Origin: Streptomyces sp. NRRL S-244
GTDB taxonomy: Bacteria > Actinomycetota > Actinomycetes > Streptomycetales > Streptomycetaceae
Assembly: GCF_000717915.1 (NCBI RefSeq)
Contig: NZ_JOCX01000003.1
Coordinates: 310,001 to 374,000, forward strand
DNA length: 64,000 nucleotides
Direction: 5' to 3'
The notes under the pieces are model-generated. The model was given only the letters and a program-made list of their open reading frames with translations, was not told the DNA's origin and did no database searches. Of this stretch, positions 15,458-23,883 are shown piece by piece; positions within the stretch are counted from its first letter, which is position 1; every line of letters begins with the position of its first letter. The translations under genes were made by a program, and so were the position numbers.

Positions 15458-16765
15458 CTAGACGTCGTCGCGTACGAGGGCCAGCAGGCGGTCCAGGACG
15501 CGGGGGCCGCCGGCGCGGACGCCGTCGTGTTCGAACTCGTCCGTCACCCACGTGCGCAGGCCCCGGACCGACGCGGCGGTGTGCAGGGAGTGCGCGGTGT
15601 CGACGTACAGGTCGTCGTGGTAGATCGCGGCGGCCACCGGGACCTCGTTGGCGGCGAGCCGGTCCGGGTCGTACAGGGGCTCCCAGCCGGTACGGGCGGC
15701 CAGCAGCTCGGCGGTCTCGCGCAGCGGGGCCAGCGCGGGGTCGGCGGTGAAGTGCCAGGGGTGGATGGTCTCGCCCGTGAACAGCAGGGGCCCGTCGCCC
15801 GCGAGGGTCTTCCCGGCGTCGAAGCCGGGGTGGCCCGCGCGGACCCGCTCGGCGGCCCAGGCGGTGGGCGCGGCCGGGTCCTGGGCGTAGATCGGTTCGT
15901 GGAGCAGGGCGTACAGGGGGTGCGCGGCGAAGGAGAGCAGTCCCTGTACCTGCTCCAGGAACGCGTCGGCGAGGGCCGGGCCCGACGGGGTCGGGACGAA
16001 GGCGTCCTCCAGCAGGTAGTGCAGCTGGTGGCTGCCGTCGCCGGTGCCGAGCAGGATGCCGAGGGACTGGAAGGCCTCGGCGGTGAGGCGGTGGCCGCCG
16101 GGGAGTTCGGCCGGGCGCTCCACGAGGTGGGCGGCGATGCGGCGGGCGCGCTCGACGTCCATCGGGTAGCGGGCGTAGTGGGCCCGGTTCTTGCGCTCCA
16201 TGCGGGGGTACGCCGCCGCGTACACCTCGTCGGCGGTGGCCGTCAGGGACGGGAGGCCGCCGGTGATCAGGGCGGCGGTCAGGCCCTCGGGGGCGGTGGA
16301 GAGGTAGTGGGTGGTGCAGAAGCCGCCGAAGCTCTGCCCGAGCACGGTCCAGGGCGCGCCGGTCAGGCCGGGTCGGATGGCCTCGGCGTCGCGCACGATG
16401 GAGTCCGCGCGGAAGTGGGCGAGGTACTCGGCCTGCTGCTCGGGGGTCCCGCGCAGGGGCAGGGTCTGCCGGTTCGCCGGGGTGGAGCGGCCGGTCCCGC
16501 GCTGGTCGAGCAGGAGGACGCGGTACTCGGCCAGGGCCCGCTCCAGCCAGGCCTGCCGGCCGGTGAAGCGGCGGGCGCCGAAGCCGGGTCCGCCCTCCAG
16601 GTAGAGCAGCCAGGGCAGGGTCTCGGGGTCCTTGCCGGTGGCGACGGCCTCGCGGGCGTACAGCTCGATGTGCTCCCCGTCCGGGCGCGCGTGGTCGAGC
16701 GGGACGCTGAAGCGGTGGTCGGTGAGGACGACACCGGGCTGACGGTAGCTGCGGTCGATGGTCAC
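15458..16765 (-). CDS. Alpha/beta hydrolase, prolyl aminopeptidase type
   Basis: A 435-residue S33-family hydrolase. The start YRQPGVVLTDHRFSVPLDH is typical of actinobacterial prolyl iminopeptidases. Motifs: LYLEGGPGFG (oxyanion HGGPG equivalent), LLDQRGTGRSTP, and the nucleophile elbow GQSFGG. The late TDEFEHDG contains the likely catalytic His. It releases N-terminal proline, or hydrolyses related amides. The GTG start is chosen on family alignment; upstream codons read through an inverted repeat and do not match the family. It stands alone. Confidence 0.85.
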   Translation of the reverse strand: MTIDRSYRQPGVVLTDHRFSVPLDHARPDGEHIELYAREAVATGKDPETLPWLLYLEGGPGFGARRFTGRQAWLERALAEYRVLLLDQRGTGRSTPANRQTLPLRGTPEQQAEYLAHFRADSIVRDAEAIRPGLTGAPWTVLGQSFGGFCTTHYLSTAPEGLTAALITGGLPSLTATADEVYAAAYPRMERKNRAHYARYPMDVERARRIAAHLVERPAELPGGHRLTAEAFQSLGILLGTGDGSHQLHYLLEDAFVPTPSGPALADAFLEQVQGLLSFAAHPLYALLHEPIYAQDPAAPTAWAAERVRAGHPGFDAGKTLAGDGPLLFTGETIHPWHFTADPALAPLRETAELLAARTGWEPLYDPDRLAANEVPVAAAIYHDDLYVDTAHSLHTAASVRGLRTWVTDEFEHDGVRAGGPRVLDRLLALVRDDV

Positions 16766-16776
16766 GAACGGCCCCT

Positions 16777-16836
16777 GGGTCGTGTCTTTCGGATCAGGTC
16801 GGCCGCGAGCCCGGCATGATCCGAAAGACCCGACCC
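16777..16836. repeat. 60-base element with 20-bp inverted ends
   Basis: GGGTCGTGTCTTTCGGATCA and TGATCCGAAAGACCCGACCC are inverted copies with one mismatch, separated by 20 bases. It starts 12 bases upstream of the hydrolase GTG. It could be a small mobile or repetitive element, a terminator for the dehydrogenase gene upstream on the same strand, or a leader hairpin of the hydrolase. Confidence 0.65.
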
Positions 16837-16984
16837 GGGTCGGCGGCGGCCCCGGCCGGATCGCGACCGGGGCACGGGTCTGGCGGCCCGGCCGAGTGTA
16901 GTACGGGACCACCGCGCACCCCGGCCCCCACCTGCGCCTACGTCAGCCGGGGGCCGGGGGCCGGGTCACAGCGGTCCGGCGGGT

Positions 16985-18070
16985 CTAGAACTCGACCACC
17001 GAGCGGAGGACCTCGCCGCGGTGCATGCGGGTGAAGGCGGCTTCGACGGCGTCCAGGGAGATGGTCTCGGAGACGAAGGCGTCGAGGTCGAGGCGGCCCT
17101 GGAGGTAGAGGTCGATGAGGAGGGGGAAGTCCCGCTCGGGCAGGCAGTCCCCGTACCAGGAGGACTTGAGGGAGCCGCCGCGGCCGAAGACGTCGAGCAG
17201 CGGGAGTTCGAGCTTCATCTCCGGCGTCGGCACGCCGACCAGGACCACCGTGCCGGCGAGGTCGCGGGCGTAGAAGGCCTGCTGGTACGTCTCGGGGCGG
17301 CCCACGGCGTCGATGACCACGTCGGCGCCGTTGCCTCCGGTGAGGGCCTGGACGGCCTTGACCACGTCTTCCGTACGGCCGTTGACGGTGTGGGTGGCCC
17401 CCAGGCCCCGCGCCCACTCCAGCTTCCGGTCGTCGAGGTCGACGGCGATGATCCGGCCCGCGCCGGCGAGGCGGGCGCCGGCGACGGCCGCGTTGCCCAC
17501 TCCCCCGCAGCCGATGACGGCGACGGAGTCGCCGCGCCCGACGTTGCCGGTGTTCAGGGCGGCGCCGAGGCCGGCCATCACCCCGCAGCCGAGGAGGCCT
17601 GCGGCGGCCGGGGAGGCCGCCGGGTCGACCTTGGTGCACTGGCCCGCCGCGACCAGGGTCTTCTCGGCGAACGCGCCGATGCCGAGCGCCGGGGAGAGCG
17701 GGGTGCCGTCCTCCAGGGTCATGGGCTGCGTGGCGTTGTGCGTGTTGAAGCAGTACCAGGGGCGGCCGCGCTTGCAGGCCCGGCAGGTGCCGCACACGGC
17801 GCGCCAGTTGAGGACGACGAAGTCGCCGGGCGCGACGGAGGTGACGTCCGGGCCGACGGATTCGACGATTCCGGCGGCCTCGTGGCCGAGGAGGAAGGGG
17901 AACTCGTCGTTGATGCCGCCCTCGCGGTAGTGGAGGTCGGTGTGGCAGACCCCGCAGGCCTGGACCTTGACCAGGGCCTCGCCGGGCCCCGGGTCGGGCA
18001 CGAGGATCGTCGTCGTCTCCACCGGTGCGCCCTTGCTCCGGGCGATGACCCCTCGTACACGATGCGTCAC
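16985..18070 (-). CDS. mscR: S-(hydroxymethyl)mycothiol dehydrogenase
   Basis: A 361-residue zinc alcohol dehydrogenase; that length is the family norm when starting at the GTG chosen here. It oxidises the formaldehyde-mycothiol adduct (and reduces S-nitrosomycothiol), so it handles formaldehyde and nitrosative stress in mycothiol-making actinobacteria. Motifs: [15 protein letters not shown] (catalytic zinc Cys/His), GHEAAGIVE, the structural-zinc [15 protein letters not shown], and the NAD-binding [30 protein letters not shown] is a family-specific block. Single gene. Confidence 0.9.
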   Translation of the reverse strand: MTHRVRGVIARSKGAPVETTTILVPDPGPGEALVKVQACGVCHTDLHYREGGINDEFPFLLGHEAAGIVESVGPDVTSVAPGDFVVLNWRAVCGTCRACKRGRPWYCFNTHNATQPMTLEDGTPLSPALGIGAFAEKTLVAAGQCTKVDPAASPAAAGLLGCGVMAGLGAALNTGNVGRGDSVAVIGCGGVGNAAVAGARLAGAGRIIAVDLDDRKLEWARGLGATHTVNGRTEDVVKAVQALTGGNGADVVIDAVGRPETYQQAFYARDLAGTVVLVGVPTPEMKLELPLLDVFGRGGSLKSSWYGDCLPERDFPLLIDLYLQGRLDLDAFVSETISLDAVEAAFTRMHRGEVLRSVVEF

Positions 18071-18143
18071 GTCGTACCCCGCTCTGGTCGGATCTGTCTG
18101 GATCAACGAACGTACACGGGCGCGGCGGTGGAAGGGACCCGTG

Positions 18144-19085
18144 TCACGCCGGGGAAGTGGGAGTGGCGAGTTCCGGCGGTACGGCGGCGCGAAGTGCCGC
18201 TGCGAAGGCGGCCACGGCGGGGTGGGCGGCGGCGCCGCTGCGGAAGGCCACCTGGGTCCGGCGCTCCATGAGGAGCCGGGTGAGGGAGACGGCCGGGCCG
18301 GCGGGCCCCGTGACCCCGAGCTGCGGGACGACGGCGACGCCCTGACCGGCCGCGACCAGGGCGAGCACGGTGGGGAACTCGTCGACCCGGTGGCGGATCC
18401 GCGGGGTGAACCCGGCGGCCTGGCAGGCCCGCAGGGCCATGGCGTGGCACAGGGTGCCGTGGGTGGCCGTGATCCAGGGGGCGTCGGCGTGTGCCCGCAG
18501 GACGGCTCCCTGGTCGGGACCGCGGCCGGCGGGGGCCGCGGCGGCCGCGGCCCCCGCCGGGGCGGCCAGGTACATCGACTCCCGGTAGAGCGGCCGCGTC
18601 GCGAGCCCCGGCTCCTGCGGGACGGGGACGAAGTCGTATTCGTGGATCAGGGCCACGTCCAGGTCTCCGGCGCGCAGCGCGTGCGCGACCGCCGCCGGGT
18701 CGGTCTCCGAGACCATCGGCTCCAGCCCCGGGTGGCGCCGGGCCAGGGCCACCAGGGCGGCCGGGACGATGGCCCGGATGGCGGTGGGGAAGGCCCCGAT
18801 GCGAAGGGCCCCGGCCAGGCCGCCGCGCGCCTCGGCGAGATCGGCGTCGGCCTGTTCCAGCCGCTCCAGCACGGCCTCGGCGTGCCGGACCAGGTTCTGC
18901 CCGGCGGGGGTGAGCCGGACCCGGCGGCCGGTGCGTTCGAGGAGCGGCAGCCCCGCCTCGCGTTCGAGGACGGCGAGTTGCTGGGACACCGCCGAAGGGC
19001 TGAAGGCGAGGGCCTCGGCCACGGCGGCGATGGTCCCGCGGCGGGCGAGTTCGCGCAGCAGGCGCAGGCGTCGTACGTCGAGCAT
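18144..19085 (-). CDS. LysR family transcriptional regulator
   Basis: A 313-residue LysR protein. The winged helix-turn-helix is residues 1-60: [20 protein letters not shown], then [15 protein letters not shown]. The substrate-binding domain follows from about residue 90 to 300. It is transcribed away from the DapA-like gene with only 56 bases between the starts, the standard layout for a LysR protein controlling its neighbour. The effector is unknown. An Ala/Gly-rich loop (residues about 170-190, [14 protein letters not shown]) interrupts the effector domain and is unusual. Confidence 0.88.
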   Translation of the reverse strand: MLDVRRLRLLRELARRGTIAAVAEALAFSPSAVSQQLAVLEREAGLPLLERTGRRVRLTPAGQNLVRHAEAVLERLEQADADLAEARGGLAGALRIGAFPTAIRAIVPAALVALARRHPGLEPMVSETDPAAVAHALRAGDLDVALIHEYDFVPVPQEPGLATRPLYRESMYLAAPAGAAAAAAPAGRGPDQGAVLRAHADAPWITATHGTLCHAMALRACQAAGFTPRIRHRVDEFPTVLALVAAGQGVAVVPQLGVTGPAGPAVSLTRLLMERRTQVAFRSGAAAHPAVAAFAAALRAAVPPELATPTSPA

Positions 19086-19141
19086 CGGCTCAGCTTACGG
19101 GTGCGGTAAGAAACGCGAACTGGATTTGGTGCTCGGGGCAG

Positions 19142-20050
19142 ATGAAGCTCGTCGGCATGGCACAGGACCTCTCCCTCCACGGGATTCACGTACCGCTCGT
19201 CACCCCCTTCACGCGCGCCGGGGACATCGCCGCCGACTCCCTGGAAGCGCTCGCCCACCAGGTGCTCGACGAGGGCGCCACCGGGATCGTCGCCCTCGGC
19301 ACGACGGGCGAGGCCGCCGCGCTCGACGAGGCGGAGCGCGACCTCGTCACCGGCGTCTGCGCCCGGGTCTGCCGCGAGCGGGGCGCGATGCTGACGGTCG
19401 GCGCGGGGGCGAGCGGCACCCGGGCCGCCGGGGCGGCGCTCGGCCGGCTCGCGAAGTGGCCCGAGGTGCGGGCGGCGCTGGTGACCGTGCCCTCGTTCGT
19501 ACGGCCCGGGGCGGCGGGGGTGCTGGCGCACTTCGCGCGGCTGGCCGAGGTGAGCCCCGTACCGCTCGTCGTCTACCACATCCCGTACCGGACCGGGCAG
19601 CCGCTGGACGCGGCCGCGCTGCGGGCGCTCGGGGAGCTGCCGGGGGTGGCGGGGATGAAGTACGCGGGCGGCGGCGTCGGCGAGGAGGCGGTGGCGCTGC
19701 TCGGCGGGGCGCCGGACGGGTTCGCGGTACTGGCGGGCGACGACCTGTACGTGTCCCCGCTGCTGGCGCTGGGCGCGGCGGGCGGGGTACTCGCCTCGGC
19801 GCACCTGGCGACGGCGCGGTACGCGGAGCTGGCCGCGGCCTGGCGGGCCGGTGACGTGCCGCGGGCCCGGGCCCTGGGCCACGCTCTGGCCCGGCTCTCG
19901 GCGGCGCTCTTCGCCGAGCCGAATCCGGTGGTCGTGAAGGGCGTGCTGCATGCCCAGGGCCGGATCCCGACCCCGGACGTACGGCTCCCGCTGCTGCCGG
20001 CGGGCGGGGCGGCGGTGTCGGCGGCGCTGGAACGGCTGGCGGAGGTCTGA
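19142..20050 (+). CDS. DapA-family aldolase/lyase (dihydrodipicolinate synthase-like)
   Basis: A 302-residue TIM-barrel protein of the DHDPS/N-acetylneuraminate-lyase family. Motifs: PLVTPFTRAGDI, the ALGTTGEAAAL pyruvate-carboxylate site, VYHIPYRTG with the catalytic Tyr, and GMKYAGG with the Schiff-base Lys. It condenses or cleaves a pyruvate-derived substrate. Location beside a divergent LysR regulator rather than lysine genes suggests a catabolic aldolase, not housekeeping DapA. The start is either this ATG or MAQDLS five codons on. Confidence 0.82.
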   Translation: MKLVGMAQDLSLHGIHVPLVTPFTRAGDIAADSLEALAHQVLDEGATGIVALGTTGEAAALDEAERDLVTGVCARVCRERGAMLTVGAGASGTRAAGAALGRLAKWPEVRAALVTVPSFVRPGAAGVLAHFARLAEVSPVPLVVYHIPYRTGQPLDAAALRALGELPGVAGMKYAGGGVGEEAVALLGGAPDGFAVLAGDDLYVSPLLALGAAGGVLASAHLATARYAELAAAWRAGDVPRARALGHALARLSAALFAEPNPVVVKGVLHAQGRIPTPDVRLPLLPAGGAAVSAALERLAEV

Positions 20051-20443
20051 AAACCGTCCGACAGCGCGACGGGCATGCCGGGAAGCGTCCCCTGTGGGCG
20101 GTTCGCAAACAACGGGCGAGATGCCCGAATCGGACTAGGGTTTGGGCGACTTGTCCGTTTCCCTGAAACGGTTCCGGAGCTCGTGATGTGAGTCACTCGA
20201 ATAGGAGCAACATCATTAATCCGGAGTAGACGGTTCCCTTTTCCCGGAAAGGAATTTCGGCATTCCCGGAAGGCGCCCCCAAGGTCGTTTCCGACCCTGA
20301 AACCGGCAAGACGATCACCCGGGGGAATTCGAGCCTTGTTCCCGCCCGGCGCACTCGCTTACCTTCTCGTCATTCCCAGCGGGCAGCTGCTGAAACCGGC
20401 GGCCGCCAGGGATCCCCCGCACCCCCACGTGAGGAATTCCGCC
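20051..20443 (+). other. Long leader upstream of the LysM protein gene
   Basis: A 393-base gap with several small inverted repeats: CCGTTTC/GAAACGG at 20155-20171, CCTTTTCCCGGAAAGG at 20237-20252, and a further TTCCCGGAA at 20263-20271. Genes for LysM/transglycosylase wall enzymes in Streptomyces often sit behind c-di-AMP (ydaO-type) riboswitches. I looked for the conserved blocks of that class and could not recognise them confidently. The leader is still long enough for a structured RNA. Confidence 0.4.
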
Positions 20444-21202
20444 ATGCCCGGACTCGGTAAGCACCGCCGCCCGAAGCAGCGCCCGATCGCCCGCAAGCTG
20501 GCCTTCGCCGGCACCGGCGGCGCCGCCCTCGCCCTGCCGCTGATCAGCGCGACCACGGCCGGCGCGGCGGTCACGCAGCCGGCCGCGGCGCCCGCCGTGA
20601 AGACCGTCACGCTGCCCGCCGTCAAGCCGGCGGCGGAAAAGGCGATGGCCCCCCTCACCTATTCCGTGACCGTCGGCGACACCCTTTCGAAGATCGCCGT
20701 CGAGCATGCGGTGAACGGCGGCTGGCAGGCCCTCTACGAGGCCAACCGGGGCGCCATCGGGTCCAACCCCTCGATCATTCGCCCGGGGCTGAAGCTGAGC
20801 ATCGGCGCGGCGGCCAAGGCGGCCGTCGCGAAGGCGACCGCGGTGAAGGCGGCCGCGGTGGCCAAGCCCGCCACCACGTACGCGAACAACCTCGACGGCT
20901 GGATCCGGCAGTCGCTGGACATCATGGCCCAGCACGGAATCCCCGGCAGCTACAACGGAATTCACCGCAATGTCATGCGGGAGTCCTCGGGCAACCCGAT
21001 GGCCATCAACAACTGGGACTCCAACGCGGCGGCCGGCATTCCCTCCAAGGGCCTGCTCCAGGTCATCGACCCGACCTTCCGGGCCTACCACGTGCCCGGC
21101 ACTTCCCTGAACTCGTACGACCCGGTCGCCAACATCACGGCCGCCTGCAACTACGCGGCGGCCCGTTACGGCTCGATCGACAACGTCAACGGCGCCTACT
21201 AG
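20444..21202 (+). CDS. Secreted LysM-domain, transglycosylase-like cell wall protein
   Basis: A 252-residue exported protein. A basic N terminus (KHRRPKQRPIARK) and hydrophobic core to about residue 42 form the signal peptide. A LysM domain follows at about 71-118 (YSVTVGDTLSKIAVE, ALYEANRG, IIRPGLKLSI), then an Ala/Lys linker, then a lysozyme-like transglycosylase domain (VMRESSGNP with the catalytic Glu, AAAGIPSKGLLQVIDPTF). It binds and cleaves peptidoglycan, with likely roles in growth, sporulation or germination. The ATG has GAGGA eight bases upstream; the longer frame is not family-like. Confidence 0.88.
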   Translation: MPGLGKHRRPKQRPIARKLAFAGTGGAALALPLISATTAGAAVTQPAAAPAVKTVTLPAVKPAAEKAMAPLTYSVTVGDTLSKIAVEHAVNGGWQALYEANRGAIGSNPSIIRPGLKLSIGAAAKAAVAKATAVKAAAVAKPATTYANNLDGWIRQSLDIMAQHGIPGSYNGIHRNVMRESSGNPMAINNWDSNAAAGIPSKGLLQVIDPTFRAYHVPGTSLNSYDPVANITAACNYAAARYGSIDNVNGAY

Positions 21203-21247
21203 GCCCCCCGGAGGGCCGTCCCTGAGCCGGGTCCAATGCCAGGTGCC

Positions 21248-21853
21248 CTAGAGCCAGCCCTGGCGGCGGGCCGCGCGGACGGCCTCCATGCGGTTGCGGG
21301 TGCCCGTCTTGCCGATGGCCGAGGACAGGTAGTTCCGTACCGTCGACTCCGACAAGTGCACCCTGGCCGCGATGTCGGCCACGGTCGCCCCGTCGACCGC
21401 CGCGCCCAGCACGTCGACCTCGCGCGCGGTCAGCGGGTTCGGGCCGGCGCTGAGCGCGGCCGCGGCGAGCGCGGGGTCGATCACGGTCTCCCCGGCGAGC
21501 ACCCGGCGTATCGCGGCGGCCAGTTCCTCCACCGGACCGTCCTTCACCAGGAACCCGGCGGCCCCCGCCTCCATCGCCCGGCGCAGGTAGCCGGGGCGCC
21601 CGAAGGTGGTCAGGATCAGCACCCGGCAGCCGGGGAGGCGCGTGCGCAGCTCGGCGGCCGCGTCGAGGCCGCTGCGGCCCGGGAGTTCGATGTCGAGCAG
21701 GGCCACGTCCGGCCGCGCCTCGACCGCGGCGGGCACGATCTCGGTCCCGGCGCCGACCTGCGCCACGACCTCGATGTCCTCCTCCAGCCCGAGCAGCAGG
21801 GCCAGCGCGCCGCGCATCATGCCCTGGTCCTCCGCGAGCAGGACCTTGATCAT
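21248..21853 (-). CDS. NarL/FixJ-type response regulator
   Basis: A 201-residue two-component regulator. Receiver domain: MIKVLLAEDQGMMRGAL (acidic pocket), LLDIELPGRSG with the phospho-acceptor Asp, LTTFGR and FLVKDGP with the conserved Lys. LuxR-type HTH: LTAREVDVLGAAVDGATV, AARVHLSESTVRNYL. The ATG has GAGGAG and overlaps the stop of the sensor kinase by four bases. It is the last gene of a four-gene operon with an ABC transporter, which it probably regulates in response to the kinase. Confidence 0.92.
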   Translation of the reverse strand: MIKVLLAEDQGMMRGALALLLGLEEDIEVVAQVGAGTEIVPAAVEARPDVALLDIELPGRSGLDAAAELRTRLPGCRVLILTTFGRPGYLRRAMEAGAAGFLVKDGPVEELAAAIRRVLAGETVIDPALAAAALSAGPNPLTAREVDVLGAAVDGATVADIAARVHLSESTVRNYLSSAIGKTGTRNRMEAVRAARRQGWL

Positions 21854-23154
21854 CGACTCTCCTCGTTCTCCGCCGGCTCCACCGGGAGTTCGGCCGTGAC
21901 CCGGAACCCCCGCCCCGGGCCCGGTGCCGGGCCGCCGACCAGGGTGCCGCCCGCCGCGGCGAGTCGTTCCGTCAGCCCGGTCAGTCCGCTGCCCGGCGGG
22001 GTCGAGCCTACGCCGTTCCCGTTGTCGGTGATCACCAGGCGGACGCGCTCCGCCGTGCTCCGCACCTCGATCTCGCAGGTGGTCGCACCGCTGTGCCGGA
22101 TGGCGTTGGTGGCGGCCTCGCGCACCACCCAGCCCAGCAGCGCCGCCGCCTGCGGGGGCAGCGGGGGCCCTGACTGCCGTACGACGGGCTCGATCCCGGC
22201 GGCGGTCAGCGCGCCGCGGGCCCGGTCGAGTTCGGTGGCGAGGCTGGCCTCGCGGTAGCCGGTGACGGCCTCCCGGATCTCGGTGAGCGCCTGGCGGCCG
22301 ACCGACTCGATGTCGGCGACCTGGGCGAGCGCCGCGTCCATGTCCCGGGGGGCGATCCGGCGGGCGGCCTCCGACTTCACGACGATCACCGACAGGGTGT
22401 GGCCGAGCAGGTCGTGCAGATCGCGGGAGAAGCGCAGCCGCTCCTGGTCCACCGCGGCCCGGGCCAGCTCCTGCCGGGTCTCGCGCAGCTCCTTCACGGT
22501 CTCGGACAGGGCGAGGATGGCCGCGGTGACCATGCCGGAGACCAGGGTCCCGTACACGATGCCGAGGGTGTCCCAGCCCTCGTCGAGCCCCGCGATCACC
22601 CCTGCGAGGCCGGTGACGGCGAACATCACCGGGCCGAGCTTGCGACCCCGGACCACCGCGCCGGTGGCCAGGCCCCAGAGCGGGAAGAACAGCAGCCAGT
22701 TGCCCCCGTACGCGAAGGCGAGGGCGCAGGTGACCGCGCCGAGGGCGGCCAGGCACCACCGGGTACTGGCCGCCTCCCGGGCCCGCCGGTCGAAGGCGCG
22801 GAACACCAGGGTGACGTAGAGGGAGTTGAAGAACAGCAGGCCGAGGGCGCCGATCCACGGGTTGGGGGTCTCCCCCTTGATGACGTTGGAGATGGCTCCC
22901 ATGCCCAGCAGCAGCCACGGCAGCAGCGTGAAGGCGTTGGGCGGGCCCATGGGGCCGCGGCCGTAGTCCGGGGCCTCGCCGCACTCCTTGCGCCTCTTCT
23001 CCCGCGCCCGCCATTCGGCTTTGCGGACCGCCCAGTCGGCCTTCCACTCAGCCTTCCACTCGGCCTTCCTGTCCGCCCTGGCCCTGCGGGCGGCCTTCCG
23101 GTCCTGCCCGGTCCCCCGCCTGTCCTGCGTTTTCATTCCCGGTCCCTGCTCCAT
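21850..23154 (-). CDS. Sensor histidine kinase (HisKA_3/DesK type)
   Basis: A 434-residue membrane kinase. The N-terminal ~65 residues are extremely charged with KAEW-type repeats; four to five membrane helices follow (about 75-200). The dimerisation/phospho-acceptor helix reads RFSRDLHDLLGHTLSVIVV, with the phospho-His; the ATPase domain ends with ITDNGNGVG and GLTGLTERLAAAGG. It phosphorylates the regulator encoded directly downstream. The start is 3 bases after the permease stop. The signal is unknown; such systems beside an ABC-2 exporter often sense membrane or antimicrobial stress. Confidence 0.9.
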   Translation of the reverse strand: MEQGPGMKTQDRRGTGQDRKAARRARADRKAEWKAEWKADWAVRKAEWRAREKRRKECGEAPDYGRGPMGPPNAFTLLPWLLLGMGAISNVIKGETPNPWIGALGLLFFNSLYVTLVFRAFDRRAREAASTRWCLAALGAVTCALAFAYGGNWLLFFPLWGLATGAVVRGRKLGPVMFAVTGLAGVIAGLDEGWDTLGIVYGTLVSGMVTAAILALSETVKELRETRQELARAAVDQERLRFSRDLHDLLGHTLSVIVVKSEAARRIAPRDMDAALAQVADIESVGRQALTEIREAVTGYREASLATELDRARGALTAAGIEPVVRQSGPPLPPQAAALLGWVVREAATNAIRHSGATTCEIEVRSTAERVRLVITDNGNGVGSTPPGSGLTGLTERLAAAGGTLVGGPAPGPGRGFRVTAELPVEPAENEESR

Positions 23155-23157
23155 GCG

Positions 23158-23883
23158 TTACACCGTCCTCGCGGACCGACGGTACGAGAGCACCGCGTAC
23201 GAGCCGAACAGCAGGGCCCATGCCGCCAGTACGGCGACCGCGGCCAGGCCGGGGGCGGAGCCTGCGGCGAGGGACTGGCCGATCTCGGCGAAGCGGCGCG
23301 TCGGGGTGAAGCCGGACAGGGAGCGCAGCCAGTCCGGGAACAGCTCGACCGGGAACCAGAGTCCGCCGACGATGGAGAGCGCGAGGCTGCACCCGACGTT
23401 GACCACGCCGGTGGACTGGGCGGTGAGCCGGTACCCGTTGCCGATGCCGAGCAGGGTGAAGGGGAGCGCGCCGAGCCACAGGACGAGGGTGACTGCGGCC
23501 CACTGCCAGGCCTCCAGCCGGACCCCGTTGACGAACGCGCCGGCCGCGAGTACGGCGGCCACGGCGGGAAGCACGGTCACCGAGCCGGTCAGGGCCCGGC
23601 CGACCACCACCTGACGGGAGGTCATCGGGGTGACCCGCAGCTGCCGCAGCCAGCCGATGCCCTTGTCCTCGGCGACTGCGGATCCGGTCCCCAGGGCCGA
23701 GCCCAGGGCCCCGTACGCGGCCATGGCCACCATGGAGGCCGTCTTCCACCCGCCGGTGTCGGCGCCGGTGCCGAGGTTGGTGAAGAGCAGGTACATCAGC
23801 ACCGGCATGCCGATGCCGAAGACCACGAAGGAGGTGTCGCGCAGGGTCCGGCGGACTTCCAGGCGGACGTAGGCGGTGATCAT
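23158..23883 (-). CDS. ABC-2 type transporter permease
   Basis: A 241-residue membrane protein with six predicted helices in the ABC-2 permease pattern: MITAYVRLEVRRTLRDTSFV entry, then EDKGIGWLRQLRVTPMTS, a loop typical of the family, and PVELFPDWLRSLSGFTP before the last helix. It forms the channel for the ATPase encoded upstream, with which it overlaps by four bases. The operon order is ATPase, permease, kinase, regulator. It probably exports a lipid, peptide or drug. Confidence 0.88.
   Translation of the reverse strand: MITAYVRLEVRRTLRDTSFVVFGIGMPVLMYLLFTNLGTGADTGGWKTASMVAMAAYGALGSALGTGSAVAEDKGIGWLRQLRVTPMTSRQVVVGRALTGSVTVLPAVAAVLAAGAFVNGVRLEAWQWAAVTLVLWLGALPFTLLGIGNGYRLTAQSTGVVNVGCSLALSIVGGLWFPVELFPDWLRSLSGFTPTRRFAEIGQSLAAGSAPGLAAVAVLAAWALLFGSYAVLSYRRSARTV

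Noticed and set aside
16818..16912. N-terminal extension of the prolyl-aminopeptidase-type hydrolase
   Set aside because: Extra residues read through the 20-bp inverted repeat and do not match the family start.
20051..20443. c-di-AMP (ydaO/yuaA) riboswitch
   Set aside because: Context fits, but I could not recognise the conserved sequence blocks, so I report only a structured leader.
21248..23047. A 599-codon reverse frame joining the response regulator to upstream sequence
   Set aside because: The upstream part is the kinase gene in another frame (Arg/Pro-rich); real start at 21853 has a ribosome site and overlaps the kinase stop.
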